Source: Mesocentrotus franciscanus
Taxonomy: Eukaryota > Echinodermata > Echinoidea > Camarodonta > Strongylocentrotidae
DNA: 64,000 nucleotides
Assembly: GCA_037976565.1 (NCBI GenBank)
Contig: CP137675.1
Location: 31,199,820 to 31,263,819 of the forward strand
Reading direction: 5' to 3'
Shown here piece after piece: positions 1 through 10,775 of the stretch. A program made the translations under genes and the position numbers. The number at the start of each line of letters is the position of its first letter. The stretch's first letter is position 1. Under the pieces are notes generated by a model. That model was not told where the DNA came from and made no database searches. It saw nothing but the letters and a program-made list of their open reading frames with translations.

Positions 1-1171
1 GAAGATCCTCATTCTCGGACCAGCGCCCCTACTGCTAATTAGACTTCTATAGTTAGAGAATAGGATTAATTACTAAGGCTGTGTACTGTGTGGACTAGAT
101 TCCGCCACATGCGCGTGCTGACCGCATGGTAGCGACATGTGAACGCATGTGGCAATTGCATCTCCATTCATACACCGGATTTGCACCTATTTTTAATGAA
201 TTGCAATTCTTTACAGGTAAAAAATTCAAAATCCAATAAATCATCCTAAATGTAAGATTTTCTTGCAGAGATTTTAATAGAAATTGAATGGCAAAGTTAA
301 AGTTGATTATTAGAAGTTAGAGAATCATATAAATGTGTATGTGTGTTGTGATTTTTTTCCCCATCACAATCGCGCATTCAACTGGGTGTGCATACATGCA
401 CATGTAAGTGCATATGCATCATGCATGTAGTGATCGGTCCAGTGATCATAGTTGGAAAGTAGCTCATCAGTCATCATAATTTATACATACATGTAGTAAG
501 TATATAGGCCTAGTCAGTCGGGCATCTCATGTCATGAATTTGTGAAGGATGCAAATAGTTGTAGTTTTTAGATGACTTTCATTTGCCAGGTTCAACTCAT
601 AATTTTCATAAGAGAACATCTCCTGAAATCTCAGATTACCGATTCTCATCGTAGAAGGACACTGTGAATTAAGGATTATCAATATATAAAAGACCGTTCT
701 GTGTAAGTTTTGAAACAGTAGTATTTCACATTTAAGGGATCGTTTAACAGTGTTAAATCTGAGATACACGGCCCTACATGTTATTAGTGTCTGTGATATG
801 GTGTAATAATGAAGCCCTAAAAAAATTGCGCTTCAAAATGATCAAGAAGTGCCTCAAAAAGTAAAAATCTTTGATTGACCGGTTTTACCATACTCGTTTT
901 CCCTAATAGACTATAGTGTTATGAAAACCATCAGGCGAACGGTTTTCAAAATTTGTAATTCCAATCATAAATATCTTGATAATCAGACAGGCGATCAGCT
1001 TGTAAAAGTCATGGGGTTCCTGACTGACCTAAAGGTTTATGATTATCATTGCATCATGAGCTAAATCCAGAATTTTGTTTTAGAATCTGAGACAAAGTTA
1101 CCGGATCCCTTTAAGTTTTATTTTGCAAAAACAATTACGTATTCGACCACAACAAGAAACCCATTTAGAAA
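1..1171. other. No gene seen
   Basis: AT-rich sequence with stops in all frames and no recognisable coding, RNA or repeat signature. The only long open stretch (minus strand, about 527-769) has no conserved motif and is taken as chance. Confidence 0.5.
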
Positions 1172-1465
1172 ATGGCGACAGCGAAAACATCGTACGCCAA
1201 GACTGTCGGCGTGGCTAGCGAGGCGTGCAAGCCAGTGTTTATGAAACACCGGGACATTCCAATGGCTACAGACAGCATTCTCCAGACTCAAGAGCTATGC
1301 AAGGCTCTTGCCAAGAGCATTCCCCCACCCAATTAATGGGAATCCAGAAGATGGGAGGATTGTGGCGCATATACATAGACAACAAACAAGCTAGGATTTC
1401 TTTGATTAGCAATGGGTTGAGTGTGCGGAATACGTGTGTTGCGATATATGACACAAACCCGTACC
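1172..1465 (+). pseudogene. LINE ORF1 N-terminal fragment, frameshifted
   Basis: An ATG at 1172 in a good context opens a 54-codon frame beginning MATAKTSYAKTVG and stops at TAA 1334. The message then continues in another frame to about 1465 with GIQKMGGLWRIYIDNK and a final YDTNPY. The order (a start rich in A, K and T, then a G-L-W-R-I-Y strand, then Y-D-T-N-P) is what I know from gag-like ORF1 proteins of Tx1/L1-type LINEs, which bind the element's RNA. The piece breaks off at a sharp GC-rich junction (CAGAGGCGCGC at 1466), where another repeat begins. One frameshift and the loss of the C-terminal zinc knuckles make it a pseudogene. The clade assignment is inference. Confidence 0.6.
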
Positions 1466-2445
1466 CAGAGGCGCGCTCCCGGGGGGCAGGGGGGGGGGCA
1501 CAGTGCCCACCACTTTTTCAAGTACCCCAAAAGTGCCCCTTTTTACATAGGAAAAGTGCCCCTTTAACTTTTTAAGAAGTGCCCCTTTTTACATAAAAAG
1601 TGGCCCTTTTACTTTGACAAGTGCCCCTATTAATTTTTTAAAGTGCCCCTTCCTCTTTCCACCTCTGATAAGTGCCCCTTTTATTTTGACACGTACCCCT
1701 TTTCCTTCGACAAATTCCCATTTTCCTTTGCAATAAGGGTCCACTTTCCATTCTCATAAGTGCTCTTTTTAATCTCTAGTAAGTGCCCCTTTTCAGGCAC
1801 GAGAAGCGCCCCTTTTCACTTTTAATAAGCGCCCCCTTCACCTCTGATAATCGCCCTATTCAAATCTGAGAGGTGCCCCTTTTACTTTGACAAGTGCCCC
1901 TTTTCCTTTGTAAGAAATGCCCCTTCCCCTTTTAATAACTACCCACTTTTAACTCGGATAAGCGCATATTATATGTTCACATGTGCCCCTTTCCTTTCCA
2001 ATAAGTGCCCCTTTTCCTTATGATAAGTGCCCCCATTTAAAAAAGAGCCCCTTCCCATTCTCATAAATGCCCCTTTTCACCTATGAAAATAGTCCCTTTT
2101 CATTCTCATACGTGCCCCTTTTCCTTTCTTATAAGGAACATATCCCTTTTTAAAAATATAAATGCCCCTATCAAAATATGATGGGTGCCTCTTTTCCGTC
2201 GACAAATGCCCATTTCCCATTCTCATAAGTGCCTTTTTCATCCCTGGTGAGTGCCCCTTTTTTAGGTGTAAGAACTTCCTAGTAAAAAGTGCCCCAATTT
2301 ACCTCTGATAATTACCCGTTGTAATTTGACGCGTGCTCCTTTTCTTTTCTAATAAGTGTCATCCCTTTCGATAAGACTAGTGTCCCCTTTTCCTCTCATC
2401 ATTAAACGTGCCCCTAATTTTAAGCGACTAAGAGCAATATCCCTA
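1466..2445. repeat. Degenerate AAGTGCCCCTTTT-type minisatellite
   Basis: About 1 kb of strongly degenerate tandem units built on the word AGTGCCCCTTTT, separated by short spacers such as AACTTTG or CACCTCTGATA. The unit length is roughly 25-35 bases and varies. The left edge (CAGAGGCGCGCTCCCGGG at 1466) resembles a hAT-type terminal inverted repeat, so the array may be the inside of a non-autonomous element inserted into the LINE ORF1. No matching right terminus was found. The edge near 2445 is approximate. Confidence 0.75.
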
Positions 2446-2879
2446 AAGCTCGCTCGCTACGCTCGCTCGCATTTATAGATGTTATAATTATGTTACTTAT
2501 CAAAGGTCTTTTCAGTCTTCTGTTATGAGAATGTGCTTATAACCCCATCAGGATTGGGATTTTCCTCTTTAAGATGTCATTTTTCGCACTGCGTCTTCAC
2601 ACATCTTAAATTTTTTCCTCGCTCCCTTTGCTCGCTCGCAAATGAATTTTCAGACCATCACACCCAACTGCAAGGTATGATGCTTAAGCAATATCTTATA
2701 CGATGTATATATAAAGAGAAACAAATATTGAAATCATCCCTGATAATGTAATCACAATATAGGGGTATATACCAATGTCTAAAAAAATGTAAATTTTCGC
2801 TTAGAGAGGAGAAAGGAGAAAGAGGGGAGAAAAAAAAATCCGCATCACCCCACTCTCACATGCAGGCCCCGCTGTGGGT
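2446..2879. other. Intergenic, no gene seen
   Basis: AT-rich stretch. It contains two clusters of CTCGCT words (about 2449-2470 and 2620-2640) and a GA-rich patch at 2805-2840. No credible coding frame. Confidence 0.4.
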
Positions 2880-4062
2880 GGGTGGGGGGAGGCTAAAGTA
2901 TTTACGATCAGGCAGAGCGTATATAGCGTAAATTGGCGTGGGGTCTCCCGGAAGCTCAGGGGTTTTAGGCGTTTAATTACGGTCAGATGAGCATATTTTG
3001 ATACCTTATTTGTGACACTGGAAGGTCACTAAGTGGCGTGGGGTCCAGGGGGCGGAGCCCCCGGAAGCTCAGGGGTTTTAGGCAATACATTACGGTCAGA
3101 TAAGCATCCAGAGGCCCGCCTTAGGGCAATTGGTTTGGTCCAGGGGGCAGAGCCTCCGAAGCTCAGGGGTTTTAGGCGTTTAATTACGGTCAGATGAGCA
3201 CATGTACCGGTGTGTTGGCTCAGTCAGTAGAGCATCCGCCTCACAACCGGGAGGTCGTGGGTTCGAACCCCGGCCGCGTCATACCAAAAGACGTTAAAAG
3301 ATGGGAGTCGCTGCTACCTTGTTTGGCGTTCAACAATAAGGGGATAGAGCAATGTCGATCTGGTGCTGCTCAGTGGCTGCCGGGCTCACGATCAATTGGG
3401 CACAAAGAATTTCCATTTTCGGTTTAATAAAATTATTATTATTATTATTATATTTGATACCTTATTTGTGACACTGGAAAGTCACTAATTGGAGTGGGGT
3501 CCAGGCGGAGCCCCCGAAGCTCAGGGGTTTTAGGCAATACATTACGGTCAGATAAGCATCCAGAGGCCCGCCTTAGGGCAATTGGTTTGGTCCAGGGGGC
3601 AGAGCCTCCGAAGCTCAGGGGTTCGTTTAATTACGGTCAGATGAGCATATTTTGATACCTTATTTGTGACATTGGCAGGACACTAATTGGCGTGAGGTCC
3701 AGGGGGCGGAGCCCCCTGAAGCTCAGGGGTATTAGGCAATAAATTACGGTCAGATAAGCATCCAGAGGCCCGCCTAAGGGCCATTGGTTTGGTCCAGGGG
3801 GTTTTGAGCCCCCGAAGCTCAGGGGTTTTAGGCGTTTAATTACGGTAAGATGAGCATATTTTAATACCTTACTTGTGACACTGGCAGGTCACTAATTGGC
3901 GTTGGGTCCAGGGGGCGGAGCCCCCGGAAGCTCAGGGGTTTAAGCATTAAATAACGGTCAGATGAGAATCCAGGGGCCCGCCTTAGGGTCCTTGATTGGG
4001 TCCAGGGGGCAGAGCCCTGGAAGCTCAGGGGTTTTAGGCATTTGATTACGGTCAGATGAGCA
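2880..4062. repeat. 207-bp dimeric tandem repeat with GC-rich hairpins
   Basis: The word GCTCAGGGGTTTTAGGC recurs nine times (about 2954, 3067, 3161, 3519, 3613, 3721, 3817, 3930, 4023). Once the SINE insertion is allowed for, the spacing alternates between roughly 110 and 94 bases, which gives a dimer of about 207 bp. Each unit has a potential hairpin GGGGGCGGAGCCCCC and the words TTAATTACGGTCAGATGAGC and TTATTTGTGACACTGG. A separate diverged copy lies at 47109-47460. Confidence 0.85.
3203..3452 (+). mobile_element. tRNA-derived SINE
   Basis: Inserted inside the 207-bp repeat. The head is tRNA-like: an A box (TTGGCTCAGTCAGTAGAGC, from about 3212), an anticodon-arm-like CCGCCTCACAACC and a B box (GGGTTCGAACCCC, about 3258-3270), followed by a body of about 150 bases and a tail of ATT repeats (3430-3452). 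A head with Pol III promoter boxes, a tRNA-unrelated body and an ATT tail are the standard SINE layout, copied by LINE machinery. Repeat sequence resumes on both sides of it, so the insertion is clear. The source tRNA is uncertain (Val-like by the CAC triplet). Confidence 0.8.
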
Positions 4063-4070
4063 TATTTTGA

Positions 4071-4502
4071 TACATGTATCTTCATGACCTAGTCTCCCTT
4101 CGATCTTCCTCTTCTGCCAGATCCCTCCGTTCATCTTCCTCCATGCAATTAATTCACGGTCCACGTACAAAAACACGTTATGGTGACCGTGCCTTTTCAT
4201 CGATTGCCCCCACCCTCTGGAACAAACTCCCACCCCATTCAAAACCCTTCTCAAAACCCACCTTTTTAATCAGTACTGTTATAGTATACTGGAGGCGCAC
4301 ACAAGTAGTTAATTCCATTCAACTGAATTGTTTTGTATTATATTGTATATTATGTATTGTATTGTATTAGTAATATTTTATTTTATTTTGTTGCTTTTAT
4401 TAAGCTATTGAACATGTTAAATAATTATACTGAGTTAGACAATACCACCTGAGCGCTTAGAAACACCTGTATTAAGCGCCCTATAAATGTAATTATTATT
4501 AA
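4071..4502 (+). mobile_element. 5'-truncated CR1/L2-like LINE, 3' end
   Basis: In frame from 4074 the translation carries the C-terminal signature of Jockey/CR1/L2-group ORF2 proteins: a serine-arginine-rich stretch, then PRTKTRYGDRAFSSIAPTLW and NKLPPHSK. In intact elements this lies at the end of the reverse transcriptase polyprotein. It is followed by a 3' untranslated region ending in CGCCCTATAAATG and a short ATT repeat, the usual CR1/L2 tail. Everything upstream of the C-terminal tail is missing, as in ordinary 5' truncation during reverse transcription. The element sits directly against the zinc-knuckle ORF1 piece that follows. Confidence 0.8.
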
Positions 4503-4919
4503 CAGCAGGAGAAAGATGCAATATGTTCTAATTGCCTTAGAAAAGGCCATCACCGTTCCTTGTGTAATCAGGCAGTAGTGTGTCGGCTATGTGGTGATAC
4601 GGGGCACCTCCAAAGAGATTGCCCAAAGGAAATGTCTGATTCTGGTGTAAGATCAGTAGCAACAAACGAGGCGGAAAGCACAATGATCATCAAGGTATGT
4701 TCCAATTGCCTTAGGAAAGGCCACCATCGCACATCATGCACGCTGACAGTAGTGTGTCGGCTATGTAATGAAGCGGGGCACCTCCAAAGGGATTGCCCAA
4801 AGTCAAAGGAAATGCCAGATATCGGTGTAAGTTCAGCAGCGACAAATGAGCCAGAGAGCCCGAGCAGCACATCGATCAAAGTCCGAGAAGATGGTGTTGT
4901 TGTTTTGTTGTTGTTGTAG
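4503..4919 (+). pseudogene. LINE ORF1 C-terminal part with four CCHC zinc knuckles
   Basis: The open frame has no ATG at its left end and begins after an in-frame stop at the CR1/L2 tail. It encodes two pairs of CX2CX4HX4C knuckles: CSNCLRKGHHRSLC and CRLCGDTGHLQRDC, then CSNCLRKGHHRTSC and CRLCNEAGHLQRDC. The second pair with its linker is a tandem duplication of the first (about 4521-4690 against 4699-4860). Such knuckles bind nucleic acid in the ORF1/gag proteins of Tx1-like LINEs. The frame ends in a low-complexity GTT stretch at 4890-4920. Orientation and position fit the ORF1 of the LINE whose ORF2 starts at 5458. The N-terminal half is lost. Confidence 0.75.
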
Positions 4920-5457
4920 TGGCAATCAGTCAAGAGCTGACTATAATCACCAACGCCTCTCTTTTTACTATTAATTTCCTTTTCTTTTTTTTAAATGTGG
5001 ATAACATGTGGTATAAAAATTATAGGCTTCTCTTTTTTCTTCTCCTTTTTCCAATTCTATCTTTTTTTTAAATGAAAAGAAAAAACAAGATTAAAAAAAC
5101 CAACAAAATAATGTAGATTTTTGTATCCTGAATTGGTGATGGTGTTGTAAACATGCAGCAACAGAAAATAACACAATTCATACAGAAAGAACGAGAGAAA
5201 TCTTCAGTTCAGATAGAGGAAGTTAGAGATGATGAATCTAGTGAAGGGAATCTGGTGGTGATGGTGACTGTAGCGAAGAAACAGATATATCCATAGCATC
5301 ACCAGAAACGCCGAAAACAGGAAACCAGAAAAAGTGTGAAAAAGAGAAAACAGAAACCATCTAAGAAAGCAAAAACAGAATTGATTTCGTTCAGTCAGGA
5401 CCGTCGAACTCCAAGACCTACATTGAATGAAACTCATTAACAACCATCTTATTTTTA
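4920..5457 (+). other. ORF1-ORF2 interval with a lysine-rich remnant
   Basis: T-rich non-coding sequence up to about 5150. From 5153 to 5440 broken frames encode a Q/E-rich then K-rich stretch (for example MQQQKITQFIQKERE and KKRKQKPSKKAKTE), ending just before the ORF2 start. I read this as the basic C-terminus of the LINE ORF1 with a stop and a frameshift. No independent gene is supported. Confidence 0.4.
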
Positions 5458-6802
5458 ATGGCGTCTACGTGTCATCTTTTAAGTATAAATTCCAGAGGGC
5501 TGCGTAACAAAGACAAACGCAACCAAACCTTTAGGTGGTTCAAGCACCAAAAAGGTGACGTTCTTTTTGTTCAAGAGACTTATTGGTCTAAAGACCTCGA
5601 AAATGTTATCAGAAGTGAATGGAGTGGTAAACTTTTCTTTTCTCATGGTACAAGGGCCAGAGGAGTTGCAGTTTTGTTCAAAGATAAGTTTGATGCACAA
5701 GTGAAACATAGAATGACTGATAAAGAAGGTCGAATTTTATTAATTTTAGGTTATTACAGAGATCTTCATCTTTGTTTTGTAAATGTATATGCACCTACAG
5801 AAAAAAGGCGCAAAGATTTATTTTGTAAGAAAATGCTCAGTTATACAGAAGAAATGAAAGAGAGGGGCAAAGAATTGCATGTGATGATAGGAGGTTATAT
5901 GAACTGTATTATGGACCGTAACATAGATAAACAAGGTTCAAGTCATGCGTATTATAGAAAACCTGTTGCTTTTAAAAACATCTTACAGAAACTAAATTTA
6001 AATGTGTGGAGAAAATATCACAAAAATGTTAAAAAATTTACATGGAGAAATGTAACTTTAAAAATAGCTTCAAGGTTAGACCATTGGTTTATTGGTAAAG
6101 AAACTGTATCACTAGTAGTGTCATCAGACATACGTCCAATGTTTAGAAGTGATCATGTTGCAATTTCTTTGATAATAAGAACAACGAAAGACCGCAAAGG
6201 GCCAGGCTACTGGAAGCACAATGTCTCTCTTCTTAAAGTTGAGTCGTACAAAGAGGGAATAAGAAAAACTATTAGTGAATGTGAAGAAGATAAAGAGATA
6301 GACTTTGTTACAAAATGGGAAATGATAAAGATAGAATGTAGAGAACTCTCTCAGAAGTTTGCAGTTAGAAAATCAAAGAAAGCTGTGAAGTCAGCTGTAT
6401 TAGAGGAAAAATTAAAAGTGTTAGATACGAAACTGATAGATGGTAACTTAACAATTTTAAATGAGTATGTGTCAGTAAGAAGGCAGCTCGAAAAGCAATA
6501 TAAAACAGAATGCAAAGGTGCTGGTTTAAGAAGTAGAGTAAGATGGATGGAGGACGGTGAGAGAAATACAAGATATTTTCTGTCATTAAAAAGCGAATTG
6601 GAGAGAGAAGAATATTAACTCAATTAAAGAAAAAGACAGTAACAAGAAGCTGATAACAAATCAGCAGGAAATCATCTGTGAAGTGAAAAGGTTTTATGAA
6701 AATTTATACAAGAAGGAAGGAATATGTTCTGACAAGATAAAAGAATATTTGTCTTTTGTAGAGTGTCCAAAACTCAATGAAGATGAAATTAAACTAGACA
6801 TG
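5458..6802 (+). pseudogene. Tx1-like LINE ORF2, 5' half: AP-type endonuclease domain
   Basis: The ATG at 5458 opens a 386-codon frame. After a frameshift near 6590 it continues in another frame to about 6802. Residues 1-240 form an APE-like endonuclease that would nick target DNA for target-primed reverse transcription. Visible landmarks are N11 (SINSRGL), E40 (FVQETYW), Y111 (NVYAP), SRLD at 205-208 and SDH at 231-233. The usual GGDFN motif reads GGYMN at 145-149, so a catalytic aspartate is replaced by tyrosine, a one-base change. The rest is the charged linker that precedes the reverse transcriptase, including the WMEDGERNTRYF motif typical of L1/Tx1 elements. The LINE stops at ATG 6800-6802, where foreign repeat begins. 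Its continuation is at 34089. Confidence 0.9.
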
Positions 6803-8406
6803 TAATACTTGTATATAACAAGTATAGGTGGGCTGTTCCAAGTGCATGCCACACATGTTTAGTGACATACATGTACTAAGTAGTTAAGATAACATTGGCA
6901 TGATTTGACCTTATTTTTGAAATAATCCTCTTATTCAGGTCTATTAGTGTGCCAAATTTCAAGTCTATACAATGCATGGTTTTAGAGAAACCATGTACAG
7001 TATATTTGACCTTTGACCCTCATATCTAAATATCAAAATGAAATATGCATTTTCTCGATTTTGTTTTTAATAAGAAATCATATCTCCGACTCATACTCTA
7101 TCCAACTATGAATAAAAAAATAATACACGACAAGGACTCAGATTAACCATAGGGTTGTACTCAAACGATTGACATTCTTCTCCCATAGATATAAGACGCA
7201 AAATTAGGCATTTTATTACATTGTTTGTGATTGTATATGATAATATGTTATAATAGTCGAAGAAGATCATAAAATCAAATTTAAAACGACGGCAATTTTG
7301 TTTGTTTGTTGACCCACCAGGAATCGAACGTGGGTCGCCGGAATGGGAGGCAAGTGCTATGACCACTATACCAAAATAATCCACATAGACATTACACGTG
7401 AACGGAAAATGGAATTCTCAAATCCCACTTTGCAAGTGAAATATGAGCATGATCCCGGCATCTGATCGAAAAATAAAGGGCACATTGTGATAGCTTATTG
7501 TCTCAGCTACAACATACTCGAAGCTCAGCGAAAACAAAACTAAAACGACGGAGATATTGCTCGCGAAAGACGGGAATGTAGAATCCAGTTTTGAAAAAAG
7601 TCATGTCCCATAGAGAATACACGCAAAATGTGAAAAATTGACATGCCTCCTTTAATCGCAAAATACGCCATGATGCCTTTGTCAAAATGAAAATCGTGAA
7701 TACTACATTTGTAGAAAATTGTCTCAGCTAGAACATATCAAAATTTGGAAGAAAATCGATCAATATTTACAGAGATACAATCAATTTTCCAAAAATATGC
7801 TGACGTCATAATATGCAAATTGAAATTTTGAGTTCGGAGGCCATTATGATGACGTCATGAGTTAATTGAGGGTCAAATGAGACATGAAATCATATCTCCG
7901 ACTCATAATCTATCCAAATATGAAAAAAATTTGGGAGTTCCCATCCATTCTGAAGAGTTACAATGAATTTTGTATAGGCATGTTTTTGCCCATATATGCT
8001 ATGTATTACAAGAGCTCGCGCGCACGGACATGTTTCTTGAACGGACGCTCATTGCGTAATTAATGGTATCAAATTGTTCAGAAGAAAATGGGAATATCAT
8101 GCCAAAAAAAAAAAAATAGGAATTATTTTGCGTTCGGCCGTCAGAACGAAAACGCGCGCGCATTCGTGTGCGCGTTTTTTGCGAAATGCTTAAAATGGCC
8201 TGAAACGTATCCAAAATGAATTTGAGACGATTTGGAGCATTTTGAATTTTTCGCGCGCTGACGCGCGGACGTACGCATGCGCGCGCGTTTTTGACCTGAA
8301 ATTGACCGGACGGATATTGACCTTGATCATGATAAATATGAATGAGAAATGACTTTCCGTTATGAAGATATGATCATGAGTTGAAAGTACCAACAAAAAA
8401 AAAAAA
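6803..8406 (+). repeat. Composite unit 0 (left-most, distinct left end)
   Basis: It begins with the ATACTTGT hairpin and a roughly 300-base segment not found in the other units. It then follows the shared order: CCCATAGGGTTGTACTC segment, tRNA-like insert, CACGTGAACGGAAAATGG segment, TGACGTCA/ATGCAAAT motif pair (7801-7820), alternating CG tracts near 8150-8290, and the TGACCTTGATCATGATAAAT segment. It lacks the closing AAAATGGCGCC segment. Confidence 0.65.
7310..7382 (-). pseudogene. tRNA-Gly(CCC)-like sequence, copy 1
   Basis: Read on the minus strand, 73 bases show an A box (TGGTATAGTGGTCATAGC), a CTCCCAT anticodon-loop-like stretch with CCC, and a B box (GTTCGATTCC). The anticodon stem and acceptor stem pair poorly, so it is a decayed or tRNA-derived sequence, not a confident tRNA gene. 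This copy lacks the long T run of the others and has GTTT repeats instead. Confidence 0.55.
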
Positions 8407-10775
8407 CTAGAAATGTAATTCGTCATGAGGACGAATTAGGTGGTCTGTTATCTAATCTGAATAACTGATCTTGTAGAAAATTGTCTTAGCTACAACATAT
8501 CAAAATTTGGAAGAAAAAAGAGCTTAAATAAGCTAGATAGTGCTCAAAGATTAATGTTATGTAGATTCATGATGTGAACGAAATTCGACTTTCGTATACA
8601 TAACACGCACGTTAAGAAAATTCTGACATGTCGCCTTTAATTGAAATTTTCACTTTGATGACGTCATCAAAACGAAAAGTGAGGATAATTTATCTTGTAG
8701 GAATTGTCTTAGCTACAACATATCTAAATTTGGAAGAAAATCAATCAATATTTACAGAGATACAATCAATTTTCCATAAATATGCTGACGTCATAATATG
8801 CAAATTCGTATTTTGAGTTCCAAGGCCTTTATGATGACGTCACGATATATGTACTGGCAAAATGAGACATGAAATCATATCTCCAATTCATACTCTATCC
8901 AAATATGAAAAAATGGAGAGGAATTCAGGCATTCTGACGAGCTATGGCGGATTTTATATAGACATGTTTTTACCACTTTTTACATTATATTGCCCATTGA
9001 CGCGCACGAATTTTAAAGTTTGACGCACGCGTGTGGCATTATAGAAGGTCGAGAATGACTGGAAATAGTTGGAAATTGTCAAAAATAGTGTCAGAAATAC
9101 AAACCATGCAAAAACGGCGTGTTTACGATGTGAACGTGCGCGCGCGCAAAACGCGCGCGCGGACGCGCACGGACGGAAATTTTGAAATGCTTAAATGACC
9201 TGATTCGTACTCGTTTAATAGTTAAGTGATTTTGAGCATTTAAAATATTGACGCGCGCGTCATGACCTTTGTGACCTTTGATGACATGACTTGTTGACCC
9301 TTGACCTGAATATATGTGATATGAATATAAATAACCTTTGATGACGCATCATGAAGATATGATTGATAATGTGATTTCACAAAATGGCGCCTGGATGACG
9401 TCACGATGACCTGATGACCTTGAAAATGGTGGCACTTGAATTTGATAAGCCTGATGACTGACAAAAATTTGATGAAAATTGATGGAGCCGAATTCGAGCA
9501 ATCACGCTCACAATAAAGTGGTGGAAAATAAAAATGAACAAGTGCGTTACCGATATACAGAAACATTTCCCAAACATTTCATAGCGATTACACGTGAACG
9601 GAAAATGGAATTCTCAAATCCCACTTTGCAAGTGAAATATGAGCATGATCCCGGCATCTGATCGAAAAATAAATGGCACACTTGTGATAGCTTATTGTCT
9701 CAGCTACAACATACTCAAAGCTCAGCGAAACAAAACTGAAACAACGGAGATATTGCTCGCGAAAGACGGGAATGTAGAATCCAGTTTTGAGAAAAGTCAT
9801 GTCCCATAGAGAATACACGCAAAATGTGAAAAATTGACATGCCTCCTTTAATTGCAAAAATACGCCATGATGCCTTTGTCAAAATGAAAATCGTGGTGAC
9901 TGCATTTGTAGAGAATTGTCTCAGCTAGAACATATCAAAATTTAGAAGAAAATCGATCAATATTTACAGAGATACAATCAATTTTCCAAAAATATGCTGA
10001 CGTCATAATATGCAAATTGAAATTTTGAGTTCGGAGGCCATTATGATGACGTCATGAGTTAATTGAGGGTCAAATGAGACATGAAATCATATCTCCGACT
10101 CATAATCTATCCAAATATGAAAAAAATTGGGAGTTCCATCCATTCTGAAGAGTTACAATGAATTTTGTATAGGCATGTTTTTGCCCATGTATTGTGGATA
10201 CAGATAGCGCAGTCCGCGCGTGCTGTCAACTTTGACGGACGCTCATTGCGTTATTACTGGTCAGAAAAAGTGAACAAGGTATCAAAATGCTTGGAAAAAT
10301 ATGCCAAATATGATGACAGAGAAAATTGGCGATTGTATGTTGCAAAATGCCAGTACGCGCGAAAACGCGCGCATGTGCGCGTGCGCGTTTTTTTGCAAAA
10401 TGCTTAAAATGGCCTGAAACGTATCTCATTTGAATAAAAAGTGATTTTGAACATTTTGAAATTTTGCGCGCTCACGCGCGGACGTACGCATGTGCGCGCG
10501 TTTTTTGACCTGAAATTGACCGGACGGATATTGACCTTGATCATGATAAATATGAATGAGAAATGACTTTCCGTTATGAAGATATGATCATGAGTTGAAA
10601 GTACAAAAAAACACAAAATGGCGCCTGGATGACGTCATGAAGACCTGATGACCTTGAAAATGTTCCTGTCACGTCTTATGACAATGATCTATGACTGTGT
10701 CAAAATTGAAAGAAATTGACAAAACCGATCTTGAGTTATCCTCTACACAAAAAAGGGGGGAGAAATAAATAAAAA
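8407..10775 (+). repeat. Composite unit 1 (2.37 kb)
   Basis: Starts CTAGAAATG, hairpin, AGGTGGTCTGT. Instead of the GA-rich stretch it carries one copy of the 220-bp motif also arrayed at 18377-19870, a TGACGTCA/ATGCAAAT pair (about 8786), CG-alternating tracts (9110-9180, 10360-10390, 10465-10505), two AAAATGGCGCC segments next to TGACGTCA (9381, 10616), then the CACGTGAACGG segment. It ends with the GAGTTATC...GGAGAAATAAATAAAA tail. Non-coding. Confidence 0.75.
8416..8438 (+). repeat. Unit-start hairpin TAATTCGTC / GACGAATTA
   Basis: A 9-bp perfect stem with a 5-base ATGAG loop, followed at once by AGGTGGTCTGT. The same hairpin and word recur at 10785-10807, 12953-12975, 17579-17601, 21958-21980 and 24300-24322, each time at the start of a unit. 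The left-most unit has a hairpin of different sequence (6805-6825) in the same place before AGGTGGGCTGT. Position and shape are therefore kept while sequence is not. Confidence 0.85.

Noticed and set aside
3208..3281. Functional tRNA gene
   Set aside because: A and B boxes are good, but the acceptor stem does not pair and the sequence runs into a SINE body with an ATT tail.
4568..4933. Minus-strand 121-codon frame
   Set aside because: Shadow of the zinc-knuckle ORF on the other strand.
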